Origin: Gemmatimonadota bacterium
Lineage (GTDB): Bacteria > Gemmatimonadota > Gemmatimonadetes > Longimicrobiales > Gaopeijiaceae
Assembly: GCA_041390125.1 (NCBI GenBank)
Contig: JAWKQN010000005.1
Location: forward strand, 124,001 to 188,000
DNA length: 64,000 bases
Direction: 5' to 3'
The notes beneath the pieces are model-generated. The model made no database searches. It saw only the letters and a list, made by a program, of their open reading frames with translations, and was not told the origin of the DNA. Shown here one piece after another: positions 31,676 to 39,720 of this stretch; the first letter of the stretch is position 1, and each line of letters begins with the position of its first letter. The position numbers and the translations under genes were made by a program.

Positions 31676-34078
31676 TGGGACCCACACCACCGCCACCTCG
31701 GCGACGTGGATGTCGGATTTCTCCAGCCCCACCTGCAGGGTTTCGATGGCCGCAGCGCGTTGGGCCCAGCGGCGGTCGATCTCGAGCAGCTCGTCGGCCA
31801 GCTCCGCCTCGAGCGCCTCCAGCTCGGACTCCTTCTCCTGCGCGCGGTTCTCGGCCGAGTCGAGACGCTGCACCGCGCCCGCGGTCGATCCGCGCCGGCT
31901 CGACGCCCGCCTGAGCTCGGTGGCGATCGAACGGGTCGTGCGCTTTCCTCCGAGGAACGCGGACAGGACCGACCCCACACCCGAGAGCACTTCCTGGCTG
32001 CGGCGATGGCGCGCCGTCTCCTGGAGCTCCTCGACCCGGTCCTCCGCCTTGGCGAGCGCCTGGCGCACCGAGTCCATCCGCTTCTCCATCCGGTCCCGGA
32101 TGCGTGCGGCCTCCGCATCCTCCTCCGTCTCCGCGGCGTCGTGGCACCGGGCGGCGAACGCGGCGCGGTCCTCATCCACGCGCGAATAGAGCTTGAGCTC
32201 ACGGTTCACGAGGACCTCGACCTGCCGGTTGCGATACAGGTGCTCCTTGAGCGCCGCCTCGAGCTCGCTGAACCAGCGCCGCTCGTCGAGCGGCGCTTCC
32301 GGCGCGACGTAGCTCCCGGCACGGACCGGGCGTTCCCGCAGGTCCCGCGCATCGTAGTCCACCTGCAGTCCGCTGGTCGGATCCACCACGCGCTCGAGCG
32401 GGAAGAACACGGCCTCCCACTCCTCCTGGTGCCTCAGATCCGCCTTGGTCTCGTCGAACAGCAGCTGCACCCGGGCGACGACGGCGGCCTCGTACCGGTC
32501 GGACGTGGGGTTCGCGCCGATGCTGCCGGACCACGGAGCGGCCGGATCGAGGTGATAGACGGGAACGCCCGCGGCCACGGTCGGCGGCGCGAGGAGGGCA
32601 TCGTCGGCGGGCGGCGGGGAGGTCGGTGCGCTCGGAGCCGCCACGGACGACCCGACCACGTCCACGCCGGGATGGGCGGGCGCCTTCTCCATCCGATCCG
32701 CCATCAGACGCTGGATCTGGTCGCGGGTGAGCGGCCCGCGCAGATACGATAGGGCCCACCGTGTCGTGAAGAGCGCCGGAGGTGCGCCGCGTGTGGTGTG
32801 CAGCACGAACTCGCGGGCACCGAGTCCGGAGATGGTCTCGCCGAGCGCGTTCGTGTCCACGCCGCCCGCCGCGGAGGACAGCCCGTCCATGAGGCGCGCC
32901 TTGTCCCGCTCCGTCTGCAGGCGCCCGATCATCCAGGTGCCCGCGTTCGAGAGGGCCTTGTAGTCCACGTCCACGGGGTTCTGCGTGGAGAGCACCATGC
33001 CCACCCCGAAGGCTCGCGCCTGCTTGAGCAAGGTGAGGATGGGCTTCTTGGACGGGGGCGCGGCGGTCGGCGGTACGTAGCCGAAGACCTCGTCCATGTA
33101 GACGAGCGCCCGCAGGTCGCTGGTGCCCGGCAGGCCGCGCATCCACGTGATGGTGCGCGACAGCAGGAGCGTCACCACGAACTGCCGTTCGGCGTCGGAC
33201 AGGTGGGCGAGGCTCACGATCGCACAGCGTGGCCTCCCGTCCGGAGCCCGCAGGAGCGTGGCCGGATCCAGGGGCGGCCCCTGCGTCCACGTGGCGAACG
33301 ACGGCGCTGCGATCAGCCCGTTCAGGCGCATGGCGAGCGCCATGCGGTCCCGTGCGGGGAAGAACGTGTCCAGCTCGAAGACGCCCAGCTTGCGCAGCGG
33401 GGGGTCGGTCACCTGCAGCACCAGCCCGGGCAGGTCCAGGGCGCGGCCCTGTGCCCACGCGTGTCCGATGAGCGAGGAGAGGAGGATGTGCTCGCGGCTG
33501 GCGATGGGATCCGCCTCGATGCCCACCAGCCCGAGCAGGCTGGTGACGAAGCCCTCGATCTCGTCCGCGCGGGTCTCGGCGTCCACCCCCTCGGCGGGCG
33601 GGGTCAGCGAGCCCACGACGTCGAGGCCCACACCGGCGCTCGAGCCCGGCGTATAGATCACCAGGTCCGCCCGCTCGCGCAGGGCGCGCACCCGCTCGGC
33701 GCCGAGGCCCCACCCCTGCAGCCCGTCGCGCCACTTCGCGGCCTGCTGCTCCGCGTAGGCGGCGACCGTGACGCCCTTGCGTTCCGCATCGCCGGGGTTG
33801 ACCCACGGCTCGAACTGCGCGGGGCTGAGGTCCGGGAAGGTCAGCAACAGGTTGCCGAGGTCTCCCTTGGGGTCGATGGCCAGGACCGGAATGCCCTGTA
33901 GCAGCGCCTCTTCGATGGCCACGATGCCGAGACCGGTCTTGCCCGAGCCGGTCATCCCGACGATCACGCCGTGCGTGGTCAGGTCGGAGGCGCGCAGGTG
34001 GACGGGCTCGGCCGTCCGCGCCCGGGTGAGGGGATCGAGTCGGGCGCCGAGCTCGAGGTGTCCGGCTGGGGCGGGCAT
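31670..34078 (-). CDS. HerA-type (DUF87/DUF853-like) ATP-binding protein
   Basis: This 802-residue P-loop ATPase of the HerA/FtsK superfamily has Walker A GMTGSGKT at 41-48, VLAIDPKGDLGNLLLTFPDL just after, and Walker B-like LRALVYMDEVFGYVPP. A sensor region follows (MVLSTQNPVDVDYKALSNAG). After about residue 500 the sequence is low-complexity, then a beta-rich part, then a long coiled coil (about 665-790). HerA-type motors move DNA or act on membranes; no NurA nuclease partner is next to it. ATG 34078 begins the conserved HLELGARLDPLTRAR segment; an in-frame extension by 14 codons is possible. A role in DNA processing or a surface-associated machine remains open. Confidence 0.8.
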   Translation of the reverse strand: MPAPAGHLELGARLDPLTRARTAEPVHLRASDLTTHGVIVGMTGSGKTGLGIVAIEEALLQGIPVLAIDPKGDLGNLLLTFPDLSPAQFEPWVNPGDAERKGVTVAAYAEQQAAKWRDGLQGWGLGAERVRALRERADLVIYTPGSSAGVGLDVVGSLTPPAEGVDAETRADEIEGFVTSLLGLVGIEADPIASREHILLSSLIGHAWAQGRALDLPGLVLQVTDPPLRKLGVFELDTFFPARDRMALAMRLNGLIAAPSFATWTQGPPLDPATLLRAPDGRPRCAIVSLAHLSDAERQFVVTLLLSRTITWMRGLPGTSDLRALVYMDEVFGYVPPTAAPPSKKPILTLLKQARAFGVGMVLSTQNPVDVDYKALSNAGTWMIGRLQTERDKARLMDGLSSAAGGVDTNALGETISGLGAREFVLHTTRGAPPALFTTRWALSYLRGPLTRDQIQRLMADRMEKAPAHPGVDVVGSSVAAPSAPTSPPPADDALLAPPTVAAGVPVYHLDPAAPWSGSIGANPTSDRYEAAVVARVQLLFDETKADLRHQEEWEAVFFPLERVVDPTSGLQVDYDARDLRERPVRAGSYVAPEAPLDERRWFSELEAALKEHLYRNRQVEVLVNRELKLYSRVDEDRAAFAARCHDAAETEEDAEAARIRDRMEKRMDSVRQALAKAEDRVEELQETARHRRSQEVLSGVGSVLSAFLGGKRTTRSIATELRRASSRRGSTAGAVQRLDSAENRAQEKESELEALEAELADELLEIDRRWAQRAAAIETLQVGLEKSDIHVAEVAVVWVPR

Positions 34079-34320
34079 GATCGCTCTCTCGGGGGAGGGG
34101 ATACGGGGGCGTGGGGCCACGAGCGGGCTGCAAGATTTGCCGGCCTGGCCGGACCAGCAAGGGTCTCGCGCCCCAAGGGGTTGCGGGGATGTGCTTCATC
34201 TGTTTACATGTGCCCCCTCCGGTCGCGCGGGGGCCCGGACCTTGCCCCGCCGGCCAGCATCGCCGATGGCAACCAGAACGCGGGTGCCCCCTCCGGGCTC
34301 CACCGGACCCAACAGCGACG

Positions 34321-35091
34321 ATGACTCCTTCCACGCGTACCGGCCGAATCCTCCGCTCCGGGACGAGGGCGCTCGCCCTCCTCCTGCTCCAGACCGCACC
34401 CGTCGCGGCGCAGAGTCTGCGCGGATCGCCCGCCTCGCTGGATCGTCAGAACGACCAGGCCCGGGGGCACGACTACACGTACCTGGCCTCGGCCGCGCAG
34501 GTCCGGCGCTTCATCGAGAGCGGCTATCTCGTGCGCCTCGACGGCAATCCGGACTACAGCCTCAAGGCCGTCTCGTTTCCCTACGCGCGGCCCGAGGTGA
34601 AGATGTTCGTGGAGCGGCTCGCGGCGCAGTATCGGCGGGCCTGCGGCGAGGAGCTCGTCGTCACGTCCCTGACCCGTCCGCTCTCGCGTCAGCCGCGCAA
34701 CGCGTCCGACCGCTCGGTCCATCCGACCGGCATGGCCATCGATCTGCGGCGGAGCAACAGCCCTGCCTGCCGCAGCTGGCTGGAGCGCGTCCTGCTCGAG
34801 CTGGAAGGGAAGCGGGTCCTCGAGGCCACCCGCGAACGGCGGCCGCCCCACTACCACGTCGCGATCTTCCCGCGGCCGTACGCCAGCTACGTCGCCCAGC
34901 TCACCGGCACCGAGGCCGAGCCCGAGCGCGTGGCGCCCGGTGAGGTGGATCATCGCGTCGCGCGGGGCGAGAGCCTGTGGGTCATCGCGCAGCGCTACGG
35001 CACGACGCTCGACTCCATCCGGCAGGCCAACGGACTCTCGAGCAGCCGCATCTATGCGGGTCAGCTCCTCAGGGTGCCCGTTGCCCGTTGA
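34321..35091 (+). CDS. DUF5715 domain protein with C-terminal LysM
   Basis: This 256-residue exported protein has a signal peptide (ALALLLLQTAPVAAQ), a DUF5715 domain (about 60-195) and a LysM peptidoglycan-binding domain (about 210-255, HRVARGESLWVIAQRYGTT). The DUF5715 domain keeps the spacing seen in M15/VanY zinc peptidases: HPTGMAIDLR (His134, Asp141) and HYHVAIF (His177, His179). A peptidoglycan peptidase role is a reasonable inference not established for the family. ATG 34321 precedes the signal peptide and lacks a clear ribosome site. Its 3' end overlaps the next gene. The intergenic region upstream contains a rare AT-rich patch near 34198-34210. Confidence 0.83.
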   Translation: MTPSTRTGRILRSGTRALALLLLQTAPVAAQSLRGSPASLDRQNDQARGHDYTYLASAAQVRRFIESGYLVRLDGNPDYSLKAVSFPYARPEVKMFVERLAAQYRRACGEELVVTSLTRPLSRQPRNASDRSVHPTGMAIDLRRSNSPACRSWLERVLLELEGKRVLEATRERRPPHYHVAIFPRPYASYVAQLTGTEAEPERVAPGEVDHRVARGESLWVIAQRYGTTLDSIRQANGLSSSRIYAGQLLRVPVAR

Positions 35092-35737
35092 TGGCGGATC
35101 CGAGCGGCGCTCCTCCCGGATCCTGGACACCGAGTCCCTCTCGAGCCGAGCCCGCTACGACCTCCTGACCTCCCTGGTGGTCCCGCGGCCCATCGGCTGG
35201 ATCTCCACCGCGTCGGCGGCTCGCGTGCCCAACCTGGCGCCGTACAGCTTCTTCGCCGCGCTCTCGGCCAGCCCGATGCTCGTGGGCATCGCCATCGGCG
35301 CACGGCGGGGCGGGGCGCTCAAGGACTCGCTGTCCAACCTGCGCGCCCGGCCGTGGTTCTGCGTCAACGTGGTCACGGTCGACCAGCTCGAACGGATGAA
35401 CCGCACGGCGGCCGATCTGCCTCCGGAGACGTCGGAATTCGACTTCGGAGGATCTGCCCTGTCGTGGCCGACCGACGTGGAAGCTCCGTTCGTCGCGGAC
35501 TGCCCGGCGGTGCTGGTCTGCCGCCTGGAGCGTGAGATCGGCCTGGAGCCCTCCACCTCCACGTTGGTGATCGGCCGCGTCACCGAGGTGCGGCTGGATC
35601 CCGATCTGGAGCTGGAGCCCGACTCGTACCGGGTGAGCCCGCGGGCGCTGCCCGTGGTGGGACGCCTGGGCGGCAACGCCTACGTGCTGCCCGGACCCAT
35701 CCAGGAGCTCGCGCGGCCGGACGGGCGCGGCGGCTGA
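35081..35737 (+). CDS. Flavin reductase-like (FMN-binding split barrel) protein
   Basis: This protein of about 218 residues has the flavin reductase-like fold: RYDLLTSLVVPRPIGWISTA, NLAPYSFFAALSASPMLVGI, KDSLSNLRARPWFCVNVV and a C-terminal RLGGNAYVLPG. Family members bind FMN and supply reduced flavin or act as small oxidoreductases; the partner is unknown. The start is uncertain. TTG 35081 (11-bp overlap with the LysM gene, weak CAGGG upstream) and ATG 35054 (38-bp overlap) are both possible. The extra N-terminal residues are not part of the domain. It is the second gene of a pair with the DUF5715-LysM protein and leads into the sensor kinase gene. Confidence 0.8.
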   Translation: MPVDGGSERRSSRILDTESLSSRARYDLLTSLVVPRPIGWISTASAARVPNLAPYSFFAALSASPMLVGIAIGARRGGALKDSLSNLRARPWFCVNVVTVDQLERMNRTAADLPPETSEFDFGGSALSWPTDVEAPFVADCPAVLVCRLEREIGLEPSTSTLVIGRVTEVRLDPDLELEPDSYRVSPRALPVVGRLGGNAYVLPGPIQELARPDGRGG

Positions 35738-35864
35738 GAACGCCGCCCGTCCAGGGACGCCCCCGACGCCACCGAGGACACCGCTGAAGCTCGACCTGCC
35801 CCCCACGAGCCGGCCCATCAGCCTCCAGGGCATCCTGCGCCTGGAGTATCTCGGCCGCCTGGCC

Positions 35865-37448
35865 GTGGCCGGGGGCATCCTGCTCGCCGCCCTGATCGGC
35901 TGGGGCGCCGCGCCCCCGGACCAGACGGTCGCGGCCGCCATGATCTTCCTGGGCACGGCGGTCTTCACCGGCTGGTCCTACCGGCTCACCCACGTCCACG
36001 GCGTCGAGCCGATCGTCTCGTTCCGGCTGGCGCAGTCGCTCTTCGACGTGCTGCTGACCACGTCGGTGATCCACCTCACGGGGGGTGCCCAGAGCCCCTT
36101 CACGCCCGTCTACATCCTGGTGCTGACCGCGGCTGCCCTCATGCTGCCGGCCTGGGGCCAGCTCGTGGTGTGGGCGTCCACGACGGCCATGTTCGCGGGC
36201 GACGTCGCGTGGGCCCACCCGGAGACCTTCCGGGCCAGCACCGTCGTGCTGCTCGGCCTCTTCGCGCTGGTGTCGGTCGTCACCGGCTGGTTGGGCGCGG
36301 GGCTCCGGCGGGCCGGGTTGACCCTGGGCGCAGTGGAATCCGAGCTGCGCCAGCTCCGCCTGGACACCGGGGACATCCTGGCCAACCTGAGCACGGGCCT
36401 GTTGACGGTGGACGGGCAGGGCCGGCTCGCGTACATCAACCAGGCCGCCGAGAAGCTGCTCGGGCTGGACGCGGCCTCCTGGCTGGGGCGGCCGGTGCTG
36501 GCGGAGGTCGACGCGAAGGCCCCGGGCCTCGCCGAAGTGATCCAGCGCTCCAGCCGCGAGGGCAGCCCGGTGCTGCGCCGGAAGCTGGACGCCCGCCTGC
36601 AGGGGGAGCCGTCCATCCTGGGCGTGTCGACCGCGGTCCTGGCGGGAAGCGGCAGCGGTCTGCCCTCGGTGACGGCCATCTTCCAGGACATCACGGACGC
36701 GGAGCGCCTGGAGGGGCTGAAGATCCGGGCCGAGCGCCTCGAGGCCGTGGCGGAGCTGTCCGCCTCGCTGGCCCACGAGATCAAGAACCCGTTGGCCTCC
36801 ATCCGGAGCTCGGTGGAGCAGATCGCCAAGCCGTCCCTGGATGCCGAGGATCGGGCCGTCCTCCAGAGCCTGGTCCTGACGGAGTCCGACCGACTCAGCC
36901 GCCTCCTGTCCGAGTTCATCGAGTTCGCGCGCATCCGGGGTGGGCGGGTGGAGGACGTGGACCTGTCGGAGCTGGTCCGGAACGCTCTGGCCCTGGCGCT
37001 CCAGCACCCCGACGCGCCCGAGGACGCCCGGGTCGCCGTCGAAGGGCTGGAGCGTCCCCTGCGCGTGCGCGGCGACGAGGACCTCCTCCATCGGGCGGTC
37101 TTCAACCTGATCCTGAACGCGCTCCAGTTCGCCGGGGCCGCCGGACAGGTGCGCGTCACGCTGGCGGGTCCCTCGGAGGAGGAACGCGCCCCCCTGCCGG
37201 ACGCCGAGGATGCGATCCGGATCACGGTGGAGGACTCTGGCCCGGGAGTTGCCATCGAGGACCTCGGCCGCGTCTTCGAGCCGTTCTACACGACGCGCAA
37301 GGGGGGAAGCGGCCTCGGGCTGGCGGTCGTGCACCGAGCGGTGGACGCCCATCAGGGAAGCGTGTGGGTGGACAACGGGGCGCTCGGGGGCGCCCGGTTC
37401 GTCATGGTGCTCCCCGCAGCGGGGACCGCGGGAGAACAGGGTGAGTGA
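35865..37448 (+). CDS. pilS: PilS-like sensor histidine kinase
   Basis: At least 527 residues: five or six N-terminal membrane helices, then a PAS domain (LANLSTGLLTVDGQGRLAYI), a HisKA domain with phosphorylated His304 (SLAHEIKNPLASIRSS) and an HATPase domain (FNLILNALQF, DSGPGV, GSGLGLAVVH). Multi-helix membrane part, PAS and kinase in this order is the PilS architecture. GTG 35865 falls inside the first helix. The same frame is open upstream through LRLEYLGRLAV to CTG 35784, which has GAGGA six bases before it, so the true start is probably upstream and may be non-standard. It overlaps the pilR-like gene by eight bases. The signal sensed is probably pilin level, as for PilS, but this is inference. 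Confidence 0.85.
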   Translation: MAGGILLAALIGWGAAPPDQTVAAAMIFLGTAVFTGWSYRLTHVHGVEPIVSFRLAQSLFDVLLTTSVIHLTGGAQSPFTPVYILVLTAAALMLPAWGQLVVWASTTAMFAGDVAWAHPETFRASTVVLLGLFALVSVVTGWLGAGLRRAGLTLGAVESELRQLRLDTGDILANLSTGLLTVDGQGRLAYINQAAEKLLGLDAASWLGRPVLAEVDAKAPGLAEVIQRSSREGSPVLRRKLDARLQGEPSILGVSTAVLAGSGSGLPSVTAIFQDITDAERLEGLKIRAERLEAVAELSASLAHEIKNPLASIRSSVEQIAKPSLDAEDRAVLQSLVLTESDRLSRLLSEFIEFARIRGGRVEDVDLSELVRNALALALQHPDAPEDARVAVEGLERPLRVRGDEDLLHRAVFNLILNALQFAGAAGQVRVTLAGPSEEERAPLPDAEDAIRITVEDSGPGVAIEDLGRVFEPFYTTRKGGSGLGLAVVHRAVDAHQGSVWVDNGALGGARFVMVLPAAGTAGEQGE

Positions 37449-38811
37449 GGCCATCCGGATACTGGTCGTCGACGACGAGACGAGCATCCTCGATTCCTTG
37501 AGGATCCTCTTCAAGGGCGAGGGTTTCGACGTCTCCACCGCGCTGGGCGGAACCCAGGGCCTGGAGGCGCTGGAGACCCAGCACCCGGACGTCGTGCTCA
37601 CGGACATCCGCATGCCGGGTGCGACCGGGATCGACGTCCTGCAGCGCGCCCGTGAGGTGGACCCGGAGATGCCGGTCATCCTCATGACGGCGCAGGCATC
37701 GCTCCAGTCGGCCATGCGGGCCGTCAACGAGGGTGCGTACTACTACCTGCAGAAGCCCTTCGCGAACGACGAGCTCATCGCCATCTGCAAGCGAGCGGCG
37801 GAGGCGCGTCACCTGCGGGTGGAGAACCGCGAGCTCAAGCGCGAGATCAAGCGTCGCGACAAGAAGCGGGGCGAGCGTCCCATCGGGCGCAGCCGCGAAT
37901 TCATCGAGATCCTGAAGCTGGCCGAGACCGTGGCTCCCCAGGAGTCGACGGTGCTCATCGGGGGCGAGAGCGGAACCGGAAAGGAGGTGCTGGCGCGCTT
38001 CATCCACGCCAACTCCTCGCGCGCCGAACGACCCTTCTTCTCCATCAACTGCGGGGCGCTCACCGAGAGTCTGCTCGAGAGCGAGCTCTTCGGTCATGTG
38101 AAGGGGGCGTTCACGGGGGCAGTCAAGGACAAGGAAGGGCTGCTCGTGGCCGCCGCCGGGGGAACGCTCTTCCTGGACGAGGTCGGCGAGTTGTCGCCCG
38201 CCACGCAGGTCAAGCTGCTGCGGGCCCTCCAGGAGCGGGAGGTGATCCCCGTCGGCGCGACCGAGGCGGTCGCCATCGACGTCCGCATCCTGGCGGCCAC
38301 CAACCGCGAGTTGGAGGACGAGATCCGGCGCGGCGCGTTCCGCAGCGATCTCTACTACCGCCTCAACGTGATCCAGCTGCGCCTGCCGGCGCTCCGTGAG
38401 CGGCGCGACGACATCCCCCTCCTGGCCGAGCACTTTCTCCGCATCATGCAGGAGCGGACCGGTGCCGAGGCGGCCCTGGAGGTGGAGGCCGAAGCCATGG
38501 ACCGCTTGCTCGAATACGATTGGCCCGGGAACGTGCGCGAGCTGGAGAACGCGCTGGAGCGGGCGGCGGTGCTCAGCAAGGGCCGCGCGATCGGATTGGG
38601 GGGACTGCCCGAGCGGGTCCGCGAGGCCAAGCCCGTGCGCCTGGTGGCGGATGCCCCACCGTCCAATCCCACCATGGAGGTGGTCGAGCGCGCCTATATC
38701 CTCTGGGTGTTGCAGGCGGAGGGAGGGAACAAGACCAAGGCCGCTGAGGTTCTCGGGATCGATCCCTCGACGCTCTACCGCAAACTCAACCGGTACGGAC
38801 TGGACGGATGA
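37441..38811 (+). CDS. pilR: PilR-like sigma54-dependent response regulator
   Basis: This 456-residue NtrC-family regulator has a receiver with phosphoacceptor Asp55 (VVLTDIRMPG). The AAA+ domain carries Walker A GESGTGKE at 175-182, the sigma54 contact loop GAFTGA at 222-227 and LFLDEVGEL. The C-terminal Fis-type helix-turn-helix is NKTKAAEVLGIDPSTLYRKL. It activates sigma54 promoters from upstream enhancer sites. A sigma54-like promoter with two dyad elements lies upstream of pilA, 5 kb downstream. GTG 37441 overlaps the kinase stop, and its own stop overlaps the GT2 start (ATGA), linking regulation and glycosyltransferase genes in one transcript. Confidence 0.9.
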   Translation: MSEAIRILVVDDETSILDSLRILFKGEGFDVSTALGGTQGLEALETQHPDVVLTDIRMPGATGIDVLQRAREVDPEMPVILMTAQASLQSAMRAVNEGAYYYLQKPFANDELIAICKRAAEARHLRVENRELKREIKRRDKKRGERPIGRSREFIEILKLAETVAPQESTVLIGGESGTGKEVLARFIHANSSRAERPFFSINCGALTESLLESELFGHVKGAFTGAVKDKEGLLVAAAGGTLFLDEVGELSPATQVKLLRALQEREVIPVGATEAVAIDVRILAATNRELEDEIRRGAFRSDLYYRLNVIQLRLPALRERRDDIPLLAEHFLRIMQERTGAEAALEVEAEAMDRLLEYDWPGNVRELENALERAAVLSKGRAIGLGGLPERVREAKPVRLVADAPPSNPTMEVVERAYILWVLQAEGGNKTKAAEVLGIDPSTLYRKLNRYGLDG

Positions 38812-39647
38812 ACGACGCCCTCAGGCTCTCTGTGGTCATCCCCTGCTACAACGAGATCCGCACCGCGGAGCGGCTCCTGCGCCGTGTGCGCCAGGTTCCG
38901 CTCGACCTGGAGGTGGTGGTCGTCGACGACGGCTCCACGGACGGGACGCGCGATCTCCTGAAGCGTCTGGAGGCGGAGGGCCTGATCCAGGTGCTCGTCT
39001 TCCACGAGGTGAACCAGGGGAAGGGCGCAGCGCTGCGCACGGGATTCGCGCGGGCCACGGGGGACGTGATCGTCGTGCAGGACGCGGATCTCGAATACGA
39101 CCCCGCCGAGCTTCCCACCCTGATGGAGCCCATCCGGCTCGGACAGGCCGACGCCGTCTTCGGCTCCCGCTTTCTCGGCGGACCCCACCGCGTCCTGTTC
39201 TTCTGGCACATGATGGGCAACCGCGTGCTCACGCTGTTCTCCAACATGTGCACGGACCTGAACCTCACGGACATGGAGACCTGCTACAAGATGGTCCGTG
39301 CGGATCTCCTGAAGACGCTGTCGCTCTCGGCGGACCGCTTCGGCATCGAGCCGGAGCTGACGGCTCGGCTGGCCCAGGCCCGCGCCATCATCTACGAGAT
39401 GCCCATCAGCTACCACGGTCGCTCCTACGCCGAGGGCAAGAAGATCGGCTGGAAGGACGGGGTCTCCGCGCTGTGGCACATCTTCAAGTGCAACTTCCTG
39501 GACGCGAAGGCCAAGCCGTTCGAGCGCCCGGAGCGCCGGGCCTTCCCCCGCACCGCGGCCGAGGATCGCGCCTGGTCCGAGCAGCGCGACGAAGCGCTGC
39601 CCGCTCCGACGCCCGTGCCGGATCCCTCCGGCGCCCGCTCCGGATGA
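38808..39647 (+). CDS. DPM1-like family 2 glycosyltransferase
   Basis: This 279-residue GT-A enzyme has LSVVIPCYNEIRTAERLLRR, VVVVDDGSTDGT, VNQGKGAALRTGF and the metal-binding VVQDADLEYDP. These are characteristic of the dolichol-phosphate mannose synthase-like branch (DPM1). Such enzymes transfer a hexose from a nucleotide sugar to a polyprenyl phosphate. No membrane helix is seen, as in DPM1-type enzymes that stay at the membrane surface. It overlaps pilR (ATGA) and stands just upstream of two TMTC-like transferases, which would be natural users of its lipid-linked sugar. The C-terminal 40 residues are Pro/Ala/Arg-rich and probably disordered. Confidence 0.87.
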   Translation: MNDALRLSVVIPCYNEIRTAERLLRRVRQVPLDLEVVVVDDGSTDGTRDLLKRLEAEGLIQVLVFHEVNQGKGAALRTGFARATGDVIVVQDADLEYDPAELPTLMEPIRLGQADAVFGSRFLGGPHRVLFFWHMMGNRVLTLFSNMCTDLNLTDMETCYKMVRADLLKTLSLSADRFGIEPELTARLAQARAIIYEMPISYHGRSYAEGKKIGWKDGVSALWHIFKCNFLDAKAKPFERPERRAFPRTAAEDRAWSEQRDEALPAPTPVPDPSGARSG

Positions 39648-39720
39648 GCGGGTGGCGGTCGGCGCGTTCCCGCGAAGGGACGATCCGCCCGCTCCGCTCC
39701 TCACGCCACCCTCGCGGGGC

